A stretch of DNA of 64,000 nt from Grifola frondosa (taxonomy: Eukaryota; Basidiomycota; Agaricomycetes; Polyporales; Grifolaceae): contig LUGG01000006.1 of assembly GCA_001683735.1 (NCBI GenBank), positions 1,922,001 through 1,986,000 on the forward strand. Reading direction: 5' to 3'. Each line of letters begins with the position of its first letter. The first letter of the stretch is position 1. Below the pieces are notes generated by a model. The model saw only the letters and a program-made list of their open reading frames with translations, had not been told where the DNA came from and did not search any database. Positions 34,157 to 45,154 of the stretch are shown piece by piece. The translations under genes and the position numbers were made by a program.

Positions 34157-35149
34157 ATGACCGACTTAGCTATCCCTCATCGCAGCAGTCGTTATTGGTA
34201 CAATGACGGCTCTGTCGTAGTACAGGTGAATAATACACAGTTCCGTCTTCACCGTTCTCTTCTATTACAGCAATCTATCGAGTTCAAACGCGCATTCAAC
34301 AAGAACGAGGATGAGGAGGATGAGATGGTGACCCGCATGGCTGGGGTGAAGGTGGAAGGTTGCGACGTATACGAGACGCACGGTATCACGTCTGATGAGC
34401 TGCACAACATCTTGGTAGCGATCGACCTTGGAGCGTAAGCTGTCAATAACCGTCAGGAGTGTTATCACCACTGAATACATGCATAGTTCACTCTCCATAG
34501 ATCCTCCACCTTTTGATAAGTTTGCGTCGATATTACGTGGATCGCAAGCACTTCGCTTCAGCGTCCTCCATAATTGGTGCATTCGTCGTCTTCGCTCCAT
34601 GTGGCCTGATCAACCACATCTCCTCCATCCCATTCCCAATCCTGATGCAAGAGAAGGGTTGAAACTCGCCGTCCGACTGCACTTGTCCGACATCATGAAA
34701 TCGACGTGTTATGATCTTGTACGTTCGCCTGCGTTTGGTCACGTCGTCGAGTCGATGCAATGGGGCCCTCCATTTCAATCCCCTGACTCGCCAATGCCAT
34801 ACTCCATTTTTATCCATTTGGTAGATGCTCGTGAGGCCCTCCTGTCGTCCTGGCTCTCGTTCATCCACAACTCCCCTGCGCTCCCTCCCCCTCATGTGGC
34901 ATCACTCCTTCCAGCAATCCGTGTGACGGTGCAATGGGCTCTGCTCTCAAAGCATGGGTCCGTCCATTGGTTGACGACACACTCATTTCATCCGGAGCTA
35001 TGGATGTTTTCACCGCCTTAAACACATTGTCAAGGACAGATTGGAGTGCATTGGGAATTTGTCACCTCTGCGCTCATGACCGGCGCAAAGCCATCTCCGA
35101 ATATACGTTGTTGTTGTGGGCGGCATTCTCTGACATGATGGGCTTGTGA
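34157..35149 (+). CDS. BTB/POZ-like protein (frame break near the end)
   Basis: Starts MTDLAIPHRSSRYWYNDG with VVVQVNNTQFRLHRSLLLQQ, the N-terminal strand-helix pattern of basidiomycete BTB/POZ proteins (V..xFRLHRxxL..S). One intron, about 34434-34486 (GTAAGC...CATAG), joins to SLSIDPPPFDKFASILRGSQ, ALRFSVLHNWCIRRLRSMWP and a helical region. The frame ends at about 35021, but the next frame carries a convincing continuation (KAWVRPLVDDTLISSG, SALGICHLCAHDRRKAI with a CxxC, ending at 35149). A one-base indel near 34930 probably separates them. Such proteins are usually adaptors; the target is unknown. Confidence 0.6.
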
Positions 35150-35895
35150 TATAATCTTTGTACGTGATGTTCAATTACTCGCTCCACACACGCCAGAACT
35201 GAGCTGTTAAAATTCGTTCTAGATGTAGCCCACAAGAGCGCAGTTGCGCTTTTGCGCCCACTTCATGGTGATCACGCGCAAATGCGCTCGTGCGCCGACA
35301 TCAACCAGTGTTGATTGCGTGTATCATCCATCATCTTGATAGATTTTGTTAAAAGATATCTCAGCGGTTATATGTGATAAATCCAATGTCTCCGTCATTG
35401 TAGATATTATGCGGTCAAATTATACAATGTACATGGCAGTCCGAACAATGTTCATTAACATCCAATGATTATATGCCTTATGACCATGTTCTTAATGTGG
35501 ACTTGTTTCATACTTTGATCATACTTCGTACACAGACTGAACGAGCTTTCCCATTAACCTCCTTATTGTCTTGAAGGTGAAGTCTGAACCTCATGTCTAC
35601 ACCGGCAGGTCATTGTATTACCTGGGCATAAAATAATAATGTAGAGGTCGGGGTTAAAATCTGAAGCGTGGTTGAAAACCTCACGGAACCACCCCCGCTC
35701 AACCCCACCTTGGTTCGAGCCTGGGTTGAACTCATTTTCAACCTGGCTTAATCCTACATCAGATCACGTGCACGTATACCAGGCCTGCATTTCTCGCTCC
35801 CGTTGATTTTGATTCGCTCTATTTACTCTGATTAGACCCTGCTCACTTCTCAGACAACAAAAATATATTTATATGTACTTATAATACAGTTAAAA
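35150..35895. other. Intergenic
   Basis: No gene seen. A GC-rich patch at 35230-35305 contains several GCGCA/TGCGC inverted motifs (for example GAGCGCAGTTGCGC). A second patch at 35650-35765 has repeated GGTTGAA/TTCAACC motifs in both orientations. Confidence 0.4.
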
Positions 35896-37070
35896 CCGTT
35901 CCTACCACTCTCGGAGGCGTCGAATCGCCAATGCACTTGTCGCACGCATAACAAATTTGAAGCAAGCGATCCGAAATGAACAAGTGACACACCTTGCGCG
36001 ATTGCGCTTGACCGCGTCGCCAAACAATACATTGATGGCCAAGGCGACGTAGCCCAGGTCCCGGTCCCAGAACGCCGGCCTCGCCGGCGTTGGTCGCAGA
36101 GGGGTCAGCGTGTGAGCTGCACCAAACAGTGCATTCTGGAAGAGCACAGGTAAGTAAATGTTATCGCCAAAAGCATAACAGACGACTCACATTAAGGGGC
36201 GGCCAACGCGCGAGACGTCCGAGAAACATGCACGAGGTGATGCATTCTGCAAGAGTGTCTGTCAATAAATTTGATTGCTGCCAATGTAACTCACAACTCA
36301 CACTCAGGGGGTCCGGCTGGCAGCGCGCGAGCCGTCCGAGCAACACATGCCTGCAATAGATCCGGTAAGCACGTTTAATCACGGATAGCATAACAGTACT
36401 TACATGGATGGGTCAGGCTGCCAGCGCACGAGCCATGCATGCTGGCAAAAGTCCGGTGAGCATGTTTGATGGTTGATCACAGCAAATGCTCACTGTAAGG
36501 GACCTGATGCGCGGCGCTCGTCGATGCCTGCATCCCGGATCACGCGCACGAACGCCGTGGGGCACTCCTAAGTGAGCGTGGTAATCTTTCTCGTGCATGC
36601 CGATGGTGAGCTGGCGCGCGACGTACGGCGGGTAGGCGAGAAAGTCGATAAGGCTCTTGTTCGTCGCGGCGTTCGACGGGAGCAGCGCGCAGTCCGGGAT
36701 CGCGCGGAGGGAGAGGGCGGTGATGTTGGTGATTGAGGGGTAGGGGAATGCGGCATGATAGATGGAAAAAATCCGGTAAGCATGTTTTCTCGTTAAGCGC
36801 ATAACAACGCTCACCGAAAGGGGCCAGACGTGCCAGCCCTACAAAGAAGTGCATGCTGGAAATAATCCTGTAAATAGATTTCATCACTGAGAGCATAACT
36901 TCACTCACATCAAGTGTGAGTGTGTGAGATCACCGAAGCAACACAAGATGAAGAGCATCGCGTAAGCGCACACGTTATCAGGGATAGCATTACAATACTC
37001 ACATTGAGTGGATTCTGCTTCCAGCATGCGATACGCCTGAAGCAACTACACTCAGATTGCCCTCCATCGC
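35896..37070 (-). repeat. Tandem exon-intron-like units
   Basis: On the minus strand, units of roughly 95-115 bp recur about six to seven times. Each has a 40-55-base exon-like part (for example HVLLGRLARCQPDPL, FLGRLARWPPLNV, FFVGLARLAPF) ending in a donor such as GTGAGTCG or GTAAGTAC and an intron-like part ending in CAG. One unit (36530-36790) is longer and encodes PSITNITALSLRAIPDCALL and FLAYPPYVARQLTIGMHEKD. The leftmost part encodes NALFGAAHTLTPL and DLGYVALAINVLFGDAVKRN. The pattern suggests a gene grown by repeated duplication of a small exon with its intron, now partly eroded. Family not recognised. Confidence 0.45.
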
Positions 37071-37366
37071 GATAGCCCGAGCTGCCCTACTGTCTGCTGC
37101 CTCAGCTGTACATCTGCCACAAGATCAGTCTCCACAGTAGCCAAGGTCACTCACATAAAGGCTGATATAGGATGTTGCATATTCTCGCTTTTTGAACCAG
37201 CTGAGATGCATTCGAACTTGGTCAGACATGGGAGTTGTAAAGCCACGAACCACAAAATTTGCACAAAGGCGCCATTAGACGCCCACGCTCCTTCCGTTTT
37301 GGGCACAAGTCTTAAGTACTAAGTTTTCGAGACAAGAGCACAGTTTGGTTTTATGACGACTGTTTG
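37071..37366. other. Flank of LTR element, no gene seen
   Basis: The last five bases, GTTTG (37362-37366), form the left copy of the target-site duplication of the LTR element. Confidence 0.6.
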
Positions 37367-37601
37367 TGTAGTGTGGGTGGGGGCTTATCACGCTCACACC
37401 TCGCGTACATTGCACCAGTCTCTGTATTTGAGAAAGTGCAGGTGTACTCGAGGAAGGTGAAGAAAGCTAGTGCTTTCTTCACTGCTCGCACACTTTTATA
37501 CTAAGTAAATACAGGTAAATGAAATGCATAATTAATAGTATTTTTAGTAGTTAAGTCCTCGATTGAGGACTTAACCATGGAAATGGTAACGACCCGTTAC
37601 A
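37367..37601 (-). repeat. 3' LTR of chromovirus
   Basis: 235 bp, same ends and inverted pairs as the other copy; five single-base differences counted by eye. Confidence 0.9.
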
Positions 37602-37611
37602 CTCCCCCCCT
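37602..37611 (-). other. Polypurine tract
   Basis: AGGGGGGGAG lies directly before the TGTAAC start of the 3' LTR in element orientation, as needed for plus-strand priming. Confidence 0.75.
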
Positions 37612-37775
37612 ATCGGACCCGTGTACGGGGGCAAGAAAGAGAGCGAAGACGGCGACAGTAGTCACCACAATTGTGGGAGCAATGCACACGCTAGGGCCGA
37701 GACCACAGTGGTAGGGACATGCCACACTGAAACGACGCGGGCATGATCTTGGGTGCTCGTGACGGTCGATGTGCC

Positions 37776-40300
37776 TCAAGTTTCGGGCTCAGCTGGCTCC
37801 CTGGAGTTGGCTTCGCCCTCGTCAGGAGGAGCGCCCTCCGTCAGGGAGTCATGACCCTGAGGGAGGTTGTCAACGCTGCTGCTGGGTGCAGCGGTAGTGT
37901 CTGCGGTGGTATTCTCGGGGACGGCAGTGGCCATCAGAACATCAACCTCGATGCGGATGAGCTCGTCGATCGGCAGCACGATAGTGATGTCAGCAGCATT
38001 GCAAGGGTACGTGTCGTACGGTGGTACGGCGTCGACCGCATGTCCTTCTCGAAGGTTGCGGTGGCGAGGGAAGAATTCTTCCATCACCTTTACACCTCGA
38101 GTGCTGATGCCTACATGGGCGAACCAGCGTGCCACGTCAAAGATCGTGGTGTTGGTAGCAGGGCTGGGGAATGGCTCTAGCAGTTCCATGGTGGTGTGAG
38201 GGTAATTGCCCTCAGTCATGATGTGGTCAAATAGGCCACAAATTGAGAATAGGGCTCGCACGTTTGCAGCCCAGGCGTTGATCGCAGGTGTCCCACCTGT
38301 TCGTGGGGCCACGAGCCACGCAATGCGGAATGACTCGAGATCGGCATGGTACCAACCCCCACTGGGGAAGGTACGAGTGCCTGCAGGAACTCGAGCGGGG
38401 TTCTGCAGGTACCAGGAGATCCATTCGTCGATGGAGTTCTCCGTACGTGGTTGGGGAAGATGGCCCCCTATTTGGGCATCGCACTTCTTCTTGGCGGGTC
38501 CAGAGGTAGGCGGGGGACTATTGTCCACCACCTTCCTTTTGCCAGCACTCTTGCTGGACACCGTGATGAAACCCTCCATAGGATCGTCTCGATCCATGGT
38601 GGGTGCCGTGGATGATTCTGCAGTCGGGTTGACTGCGATCTTCATTGCTTGGGCTTGAGCTTCGTCCCGGAGGCGGAGTTGCCTCAAGAACTTGTGGGAC
38701 TTAGCATCACGGCGAGCCTCGCTTTCGGGGTTCTGCCAGTTCTGGAACATGTACTGGAGGCCTACTAGTACAGACAAGCGCAGGTCTTCCTGTATTTGTT
38801 TAATCAAGTCCATTACGCGCACTTGCGCGTGATGGTCCTTCTGTGCCGTCTTGATGAACGCCAGCCCCGTCATCTTGTCATGTGGTACATATGTGGACCA
38901 CTCGCCAGAATACATGGGGTCAGTGTTCACGATGGCAGGCACCTCCGCTGGCCATCCTGTCACGGGGATGCTCGACCAGTCAAACCGCGCATAGCGGTGA
39001 GGTTGAACATTCACGGCCGCACGGTTGGCTTCGCAGGCAGCTTGCTGCTCCGCAATCTGAGCCTTTTGCAGGTGCTTCTTGCGGCGGGACTTGGCAGTTG
39101 CCAGTTCCTGCTGCTGCACATCAGAGTCATAGCTGGTGGCGTCCGACAGCTCGCCCAAGCTTTGAGCGCTCGGGCGGTGGGTGTCCTCGCCTGCTGGAGT
39201 CTCGTTGATGTACGAGCCAGCTGGCCACGATCCGGATGCGATCAGTGGTGGGGACAATTGTCCCTGCTGCTGTCGGAGCATGTGGGACAGTCCCAGTGCT
39301 TTCGCACTAGTTGCCGACCCGCTCACCTGGGGCATGCGCATCACAAGCATGCTGCTACTTGCAGCGGGGGCACTTGACGGGGGCAGCGATGGCCAACCCA
39401 CATCCCTTTCTTGAGGCATGAATGTATTGTGCCTCTGTGGGGATGCCGGTGCACTTCGTGGCTGCAGCTGAGTGATGCGATGGAGGGCATTGTCGCACTC
39501 CTCTCGCATCATGTTATAATCTGACCGGAGCAGCACGAATTCGCACTGTGCACCATTGCAGATGTCCTCAGCATCGTCGCATTCGTGGCGAAGCTTCGCG
39601 ATTTCAGCTCAGAGGTCATCGCATTCCTCCTTGTATCGGTCCCGTTCCTCGTGCAATTGCGCAGCGGTCCGGTCCGTACCATGGGATCCATGGTCCCCTC
39701 CCCTCTCAGAATGGGTCTCCCATCTGAAATAGTCCCAATAGAGTCACTGCTGCGACGCATGGGCACTCATGTGCGCGGCTTGGAATTTGGGGGTACCGTG
39801 GCTGCTACTGTAGTGCTGTCGATAGGCAGCGCACACGGGGCAGCCATCGGCATGTACGAGCGGTTGCTCGTGCGAACCCATGGAAGTCCACTCATGATCA
39901 GGCATGGGCATGAGTGGAGGCATTGCTGTCGCCGATGATGAGCCAGTCATCGACGGCTGCAATGCTTGTTGAGCTAGGGTGTTGGACTGTTGTCCGAACC
40001 CGAATGGCTGACTCTGCATGCCGGCTATGAAGGGAGTCACCGGCGAATATGCCAATGGCAGCCCAAAGGTCGCACCATAGGGCATGATAGTACCCATGTA
40101 TCCACCCTGCAATTGCAGGGGGAATGCAGAGGGTTGATGTTGGGTTGGAGTCAGCACCATCGAGATTGATGGCGCCATCCCAAAGAGGGGATGGGGATAC
40201 CGGGCTGTTGTTGTTGCTGCTGCTGTTGTGCAGAGGCGGGAGGTGCAGATGGGTCCTGCGAATTCGCAGGACCATCCATTGGGTGGTCGGGGTGCTCCAT
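37776..40300 (-). pseudogene. Large extra ORF 3' of integrase
   Basis: A single long gene can be followed from ATG 40300 to the stop at 37776, about 840 residues, in the position of env. The N-terminus is Pro/Gln-rich with a run of eight Gln (MEHPDHPMDGPANSQDPSAP). A heptad-like coiled coil follows (LHEERDRYKEECDDL, AEIAKLRHECDDAEDI, MMREECDNALHRI), then a Ser-rich linker, a basic stretch (KSRRKKHLQKAQIAEQQ) and a compact C-terminal domain (DEWISWYLQNPARVPAGTRT, PSGGWYHADLESFRIAWLVA, NAWAANVRALFSICGLFDHI). The last 586 residues are one open frame. Breaks: a frame change near 40185, TGA near 39746 and TGA at 39609-39611. There is no membrane segment or signal peptide. Function unknown. Confidence 0.65.
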
Positions 40301-40674
40301 TTGGAGAGGAAGGGAGTGGTCTGAAAGAAGGAGTTGGACAGCATCTTCAGAAATTTCTGAGACGCCCGGCGATCACCGAGATCACTCGTGTAGATCAGCC
40401 GCGCTGGTCGCGTGACCAGCACGTCACATTGCAGCACTAGCGCACGGTTGCCCCGAGCATCCATCAGAGTGCCCGTCACGTGATAGTCACATCACGCCAT
40501 GAGCGCTGACGCCCAGCAACTCTGACCGGTTTCCTGATCTGTCGAAGTCACAGGTCAAGTGACTTGTGACTTCAGCGGGTTTCGCTGCTAAGTCCAAGTG
40601 GACTGCAGCTCTGCACGTCTTGGACACTCTCATGTCTACGAGTGCGGGATGACATAGGCCATCAATTGACGTGC

Positions 40675-42230
40675 CTATGCCTTTTTCTTGGGCAGAGCTT
40701 GCCAGTCCTGAACACCCATGAGTGTCAGGTAGCTGTCGAGTGTGGCGAGCTCCTTGCAATTTGCATAGGGCTCCCACGTGTGGTCACCGAGTGTCCACCG
40801 TACGTGGAACTCGACCTTACGACCATCCCAGTGGTGGCTGACAATCTCATCGACCAGCCACTTGGTCTCTTCGGCGAGTCCAAAATCGTAGTACGACTGG
40901 GCTTCTTGATGAGGGAACAGCATCTCATCATTTGGTTCATGTCGTCGCAATAGCGAGATATGGAACGTAGGATGGATGCGTCATTCCTGGAGTTCCTTCG
41001 GGAGTTCCAAGGTGTAAGTGGATTTCCTCTGCATTCGCAGAGAGAATCTTATATGGGCCAATGTATTTAGGCATTAGTTTCCTCGCTCTGCCTTTTGGCA
41101 GGGCGAGGTTTTGAGTTGATAAATACACCAGTGCACCGACCTGGAATTCAGGTTCAGCTTGCCGATGTTTGTTGGCTTGGTAGGCCTGGTTGACACGGGC
41201 TTCTATGATCATGTCGTGCACCATTGCCAAGTTTGCCAATGCACGTTGCGCAAATTCATGCACGCCAGCAAAATTGGTGTTGGTGTGAGTTCCGCTGATC
41301 ATACAGGGAAGATACCCATAGTTCAACTCGAACGGTGCAAACCCAGTGGTAGCACTGGCAGAAGAGTTCAATGTGAACTCCACCATCGGTATCTTCTCGA
41401 TCCAATCGAGTTGATTGGGCGAGACCACTGATCTCAGGATTTGCGAGATGGACCTAATGGTCCGTTCCGATAGTCCGTCAGTCTGCGGGTGGAAAGAAGT
41501 TGACATGAGCAGCTTTTGTGCCCATGAGTCTGTGGAGTTTACGCCAAAACTTTGACGTGAACTTGCTGTCGTGGTCCGAGACGATGGACTCGGGGAGTCC
41601 ATGCAATTGCACGATCTCCCTGAGGTATCGCTCGGCGATATCTAAGGCAGTGCTGGTGGTGTTCACGGGTACTAGGTGTACCATGGACATCAGCCTGCAC
41701 ATGACTACCCATAGGTAGTCGTATCCTTGGGACTTCGGGAATGGACCTACAAAGTCCATGGCCACAGAGTTCCAAGGGAACCTTGGTATCGGCAATGTGT
41801 GCAGTAGCCCAGACATCGGGTGATTGTGCGGTTTTGCCGTTTGGCAAGTCCCGCACGTTGCGCAAAATCGCTCAACGTCACGGCCGATCTTGGGCCACCA
41901 GAACCAATGGCGGATATATTCCGACATTTTCTGTGGCCCAAAGTGGCCTATTGCTATATGGCCCTGATCGATTATGAACTCGGGCAATTGCCTGCGTTCA
42001 TATTCGATGTGGGGGATGCACAAGACTTCATCATCTTGATGACTCTTGGTGTATATCAGTCCATCCCTCATGACGAATGTCGTGAATTGGGCTGGGGACT
42101 CTAGTACCTTCTGGAATAGTGGGTCGTTGGAGTAACCAGCCTTGACCACTTTGTCGAAGTCCATTGACTTCTCCATCCGTGGTCGGAGGGGTGGCCCATT
42201 GGCCAGCGACTCACCCAATGTGGGGTTGTC
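40675..42230 (-). pseudogene. Integrase with chromodomain (frameshifted)
   Basis: Zinc-binding HHCC: HIAIGHFG...FCATCGTCQ. Core: D in VAMDFVGPFP, D in SIVSDHDSKF, then a one-base frameshift near 41500 and E in DGLSERTIRS. The C-terminal extension (LALPKGRARKLMPKYIGPYK) is followed after another frame change by a chromodomain, EWLVDEIVSH-like KWLVDEIVSHHWDGRKVEFH VRWTLGDHTWEP. The chromodomain places the element among chromoviruses, whose integration is usually steered to heterochromatin, which fits the crowded repeats here. Confidence 0.9.
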
Positions 42231-42348
42231 ATCACTGGTTATATTCGTAGCCCATGCCTCGTGAACGGCAGCAGCCATTTTGGCTGCCTCCAGTTCACGA
42301 GCTTCCTGTAACTGGGAAGAGGCTGGCCGCTAATTATGTGGCCGGCTC

Positions 42349-43735
42349 TCAACTCCAGCACCCGATTTTGGGGAGGTCGTCCCATTTGGGGTCCAAACGC
42401 ACATCTGCATTTGCGATGTCCTGAATGGGCGTATAGTCGTCGGCATTGTCATTCTCGTAGTAATGAGAGAGACAGTCGGCGACTTTGTTCTTGGTCCCTT
42501 CCACGTACGTGATGTTGTACTGGAAGTGGGATAGATATTCATTCCAACGGATCTGTCTATTTGACAGATTCATTGTGTTTTCGAAGTATTGCAGGGCCTG
42601 ATGATCCGTAGTATCTGGATCTTCCGGCCCAGCAGTTTGTCTTCCCATTTGAGAAGGCCTTCGAGGATTGCCAATGCCTCGTGTTCGTACGTTTTGATGC
42701 GCGTTGGGCACTGGTGAATTTCTTGGAGAGAAATCCTGCTGGTCTGCAGGTTTGCCAGTCAGGCCCTTGCCCATAGACTGCGCCGACTCCATAAATGGAG
42801 GCATCGCAGACCAGCCAGATTGGCTTGGGGTTGCTCGGGTCAATTGGTTTTAAGATTGGGGCCCTGCAGGCCAATGCCTTGATCATCTCGAAGCACTTGT
42901 CGTGCAGTGGGCGCCAGACAAATAGTCTGTTGTTATGCACCATGTCTGACAAGGGTGATGTGTACGCCGTCACATCTGGCATGAAGTGTGCCAGATAATT
43001 GACGAGGCCCAGAAATCTCTGGACCTCCTTGTAAGAGCGTGGTGTCTGCCAATTGCGGATGCGACCCATCTTGTCTGCGTTGGCGTGGAGGCCTCGGTCA
43101 TCAATTAGATGGCCAAGACAGTCCATACTCTTTGAGTACAGATCACACTTGGTCTGACTCAAATAGAGCTTGGCAGCTCTTAATTTGTCGAATACCAGAC
43201 ACAAGTGTGTCTCGTGTTCTTCAATGGAGTCTGAGAACACAAATATATCATCGAGATATACATGGACAAATTGTCCAATGTAATCTCGGAAGATATGAGT
43301 CATTAGACTCTGAAATGTAGCAGGGGCATTGCAGTCACCCTGCTGCATTACATTACTGAGATAAGTACCATATGGTGTGGCAAATGCCGTCTTCCATACG
43401 TCCTTGGCGATGATGCGTATTTGCTCATATGCGTCGGACAGGTCAATTTTTGACCTGTATTTTGTGCGAGCAACATCCATCCTGATCTGGTCTTGATCAG
43501 GGAACGGCGTGACATCCTTTACTGTGTTGTCATTGCGCTTTCGCGCGTCGACCACGGTGCGGAGCTTGCCGTTCTTTTGGCTACACATAGTGCGGAGTGG
43601 CTTGTGGTACTGAAGCAGGTTCCAATCAACCAGCATTGGTGTACCTTGCTATTTCTCGAGTAGCTCAGGCTTTTTAGCATCCGGGCATCGAGGAAGGTGG
43701 TACCGTATTGTTTGTCCAGATCAATCAGCGGAATT
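42349..43735 (-). pseudogene. Reverse transcriptase and RNase H (frameshifted)
   Basis: RT motifs: GKLRTVVDARKRND, YRSKIDLSDAYEQIRI, TPYGTYLSNVMQQGDCNAPA, and the polymerase site VHVYLDDIFVFSDS. The upstream end has a stop in the linker near 43650. RNase H: PIWLVCDASIYGVGAVYGQG (first acidic residue) then, across at least two frame changes near 42590-42700, TYEHEALAILEGLLKWEDKL, TDHQALQYFENTMNLSNRQI and FQYNITYVEGTKNKVADCLS. All core motifs survive, but the frame does not. Confidence 0.9.
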
Positions 43736-44798
43736 CGATGATTGACTCCCGGAAGGGCAGTAGCACTTCTGGAGCAGGACACATTATATCGGTGCACTCC
43801 TCGAGCCATTTGGCCCGAAGAGTGGACAGCCTCTCCATCTCTTCTTCAGTTGGAGGATCCGTCGGTCTCGCATTGAGTTCCTCTGGATCCTTCCTTAGTG
43901 TTTGTCTGATCTCCTCGTCCTTGAGGTGATCGACAAACACTTTCATCATTGTGTCGTTGAGGCCGAGTGGGTCCAATTCCCCGAATCGGTCTCTACGTGG
44001 CCCTGTCGATGAATGCATCAATGGGACTGCTTTCTCAGTGATGCTCGGCATAGGGTCCCTATGTCGTTGCTTGGGGAACCATCTTGGTTCTTTTTGTTGG
44101 GGCACTACCATCAATCTCGACGGCTTGGCCTGTTCTGACCACAGAGCTCTCGATGGAGAGCTCCCCTCCCCCTCTGCAAACACAATAGGTTTCGCTCGCG
44201 ATGTGCGAGATTGGGGAGGTTCAACAATGGTTGAACTCACTGCAAACCCCTACTGGTTGGAGGGGAGCTGCACTATGGCCACATTAAGATGCGCCGCCAT
44301 GCGGAGCTGGCAGCTTTCCAGCCGGTTGGCTAGGATTTCCGCCTCCTCCACGGTGGTGTAGGCTGGGATTTCCATGCCTTTGATGTGAATGGTGTGGGTC
44401 TCGAAGTTGAGGCTCACGCCATACGTGTTGCAGAACACGGTGCCAAGTATCAGATTGTAGCGGTCAATGTCCACTACGTCTAGGTAATGGACAGTGTTGA
44501 CGGGCCCAACCACAATTCGTGGTCGGGCACCATAATTGATGCGTGTACGACTGCCCTTGGTACCTAATTGGAGCCCAACCTGCTCTTGCAGGTTGACGCG
44601 GTCTGCAAGTGCGAGGTACATGACTTTGGGTGAGATCGAATCGGTCGTACACCCGGAGTCAAACAATGTGAATGCCTTTACTCCGTTCACCATTACTTCC
44701 GCACAAAGCATGCGTTGAAGGTCTGGAGAACGTTTTGGTTGTCCCGTTGGGTCCGTTATGCAGTGGACTCGCAGGTCGTAAAGCCAAGTGTTGCACAC
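43736..44798 (-). pseudogene. Retropepsin protease and linker
   Basis: Aspartic protease with the catalytic motif KAFTLFDSGCTTDSISP, flap region and C-terminal ILGTVFCNTYGVSLNF. It lies downstream of the zinc knuckle and is followed by a linker rich in Arg, Pro and Glu (43736-44240) that ends in LLPFRESIIEFR, just before the RT. Confidence 0.85.
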
Positions 44799-45154
44799 AG
44801 ATCATGCCGGCAGTCCAGCAGTCAATTGGAAGGTTTGGACCAATTGGTCTATCCTTCCTTTCGGTTGTACGGCTGGGTGGGACTCGACGTGCATGGCAGC
44901 AAGCCTCATTAATCTGAAGTGCACATCATCGCGCACTTCCTCGTCGAGGTCGCTAGTGTCAGACTCGACATAGCATTCGTCCGTTGACGAGTATTGAGAT
45001 CCCCGAATCCATAGTCAGATTCTGGGTAATCTTGTACCGTCGAGGGTCCCTGATCAACTTGCTCAGGGAACTCATTTGCTGCCGGAGTCTGGTCTGTCAC
45101 CGATGAACCATTGTCCACGGCGGCAGATTCATCTTCTGATTTATCGTCCACTAC

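Noticed and set aside
37776..40300. Large chromovirus 3' ORF as an envelope protein
   Set aside because: No hydrophobic membrane segment; coiled coil and basic linker instead.
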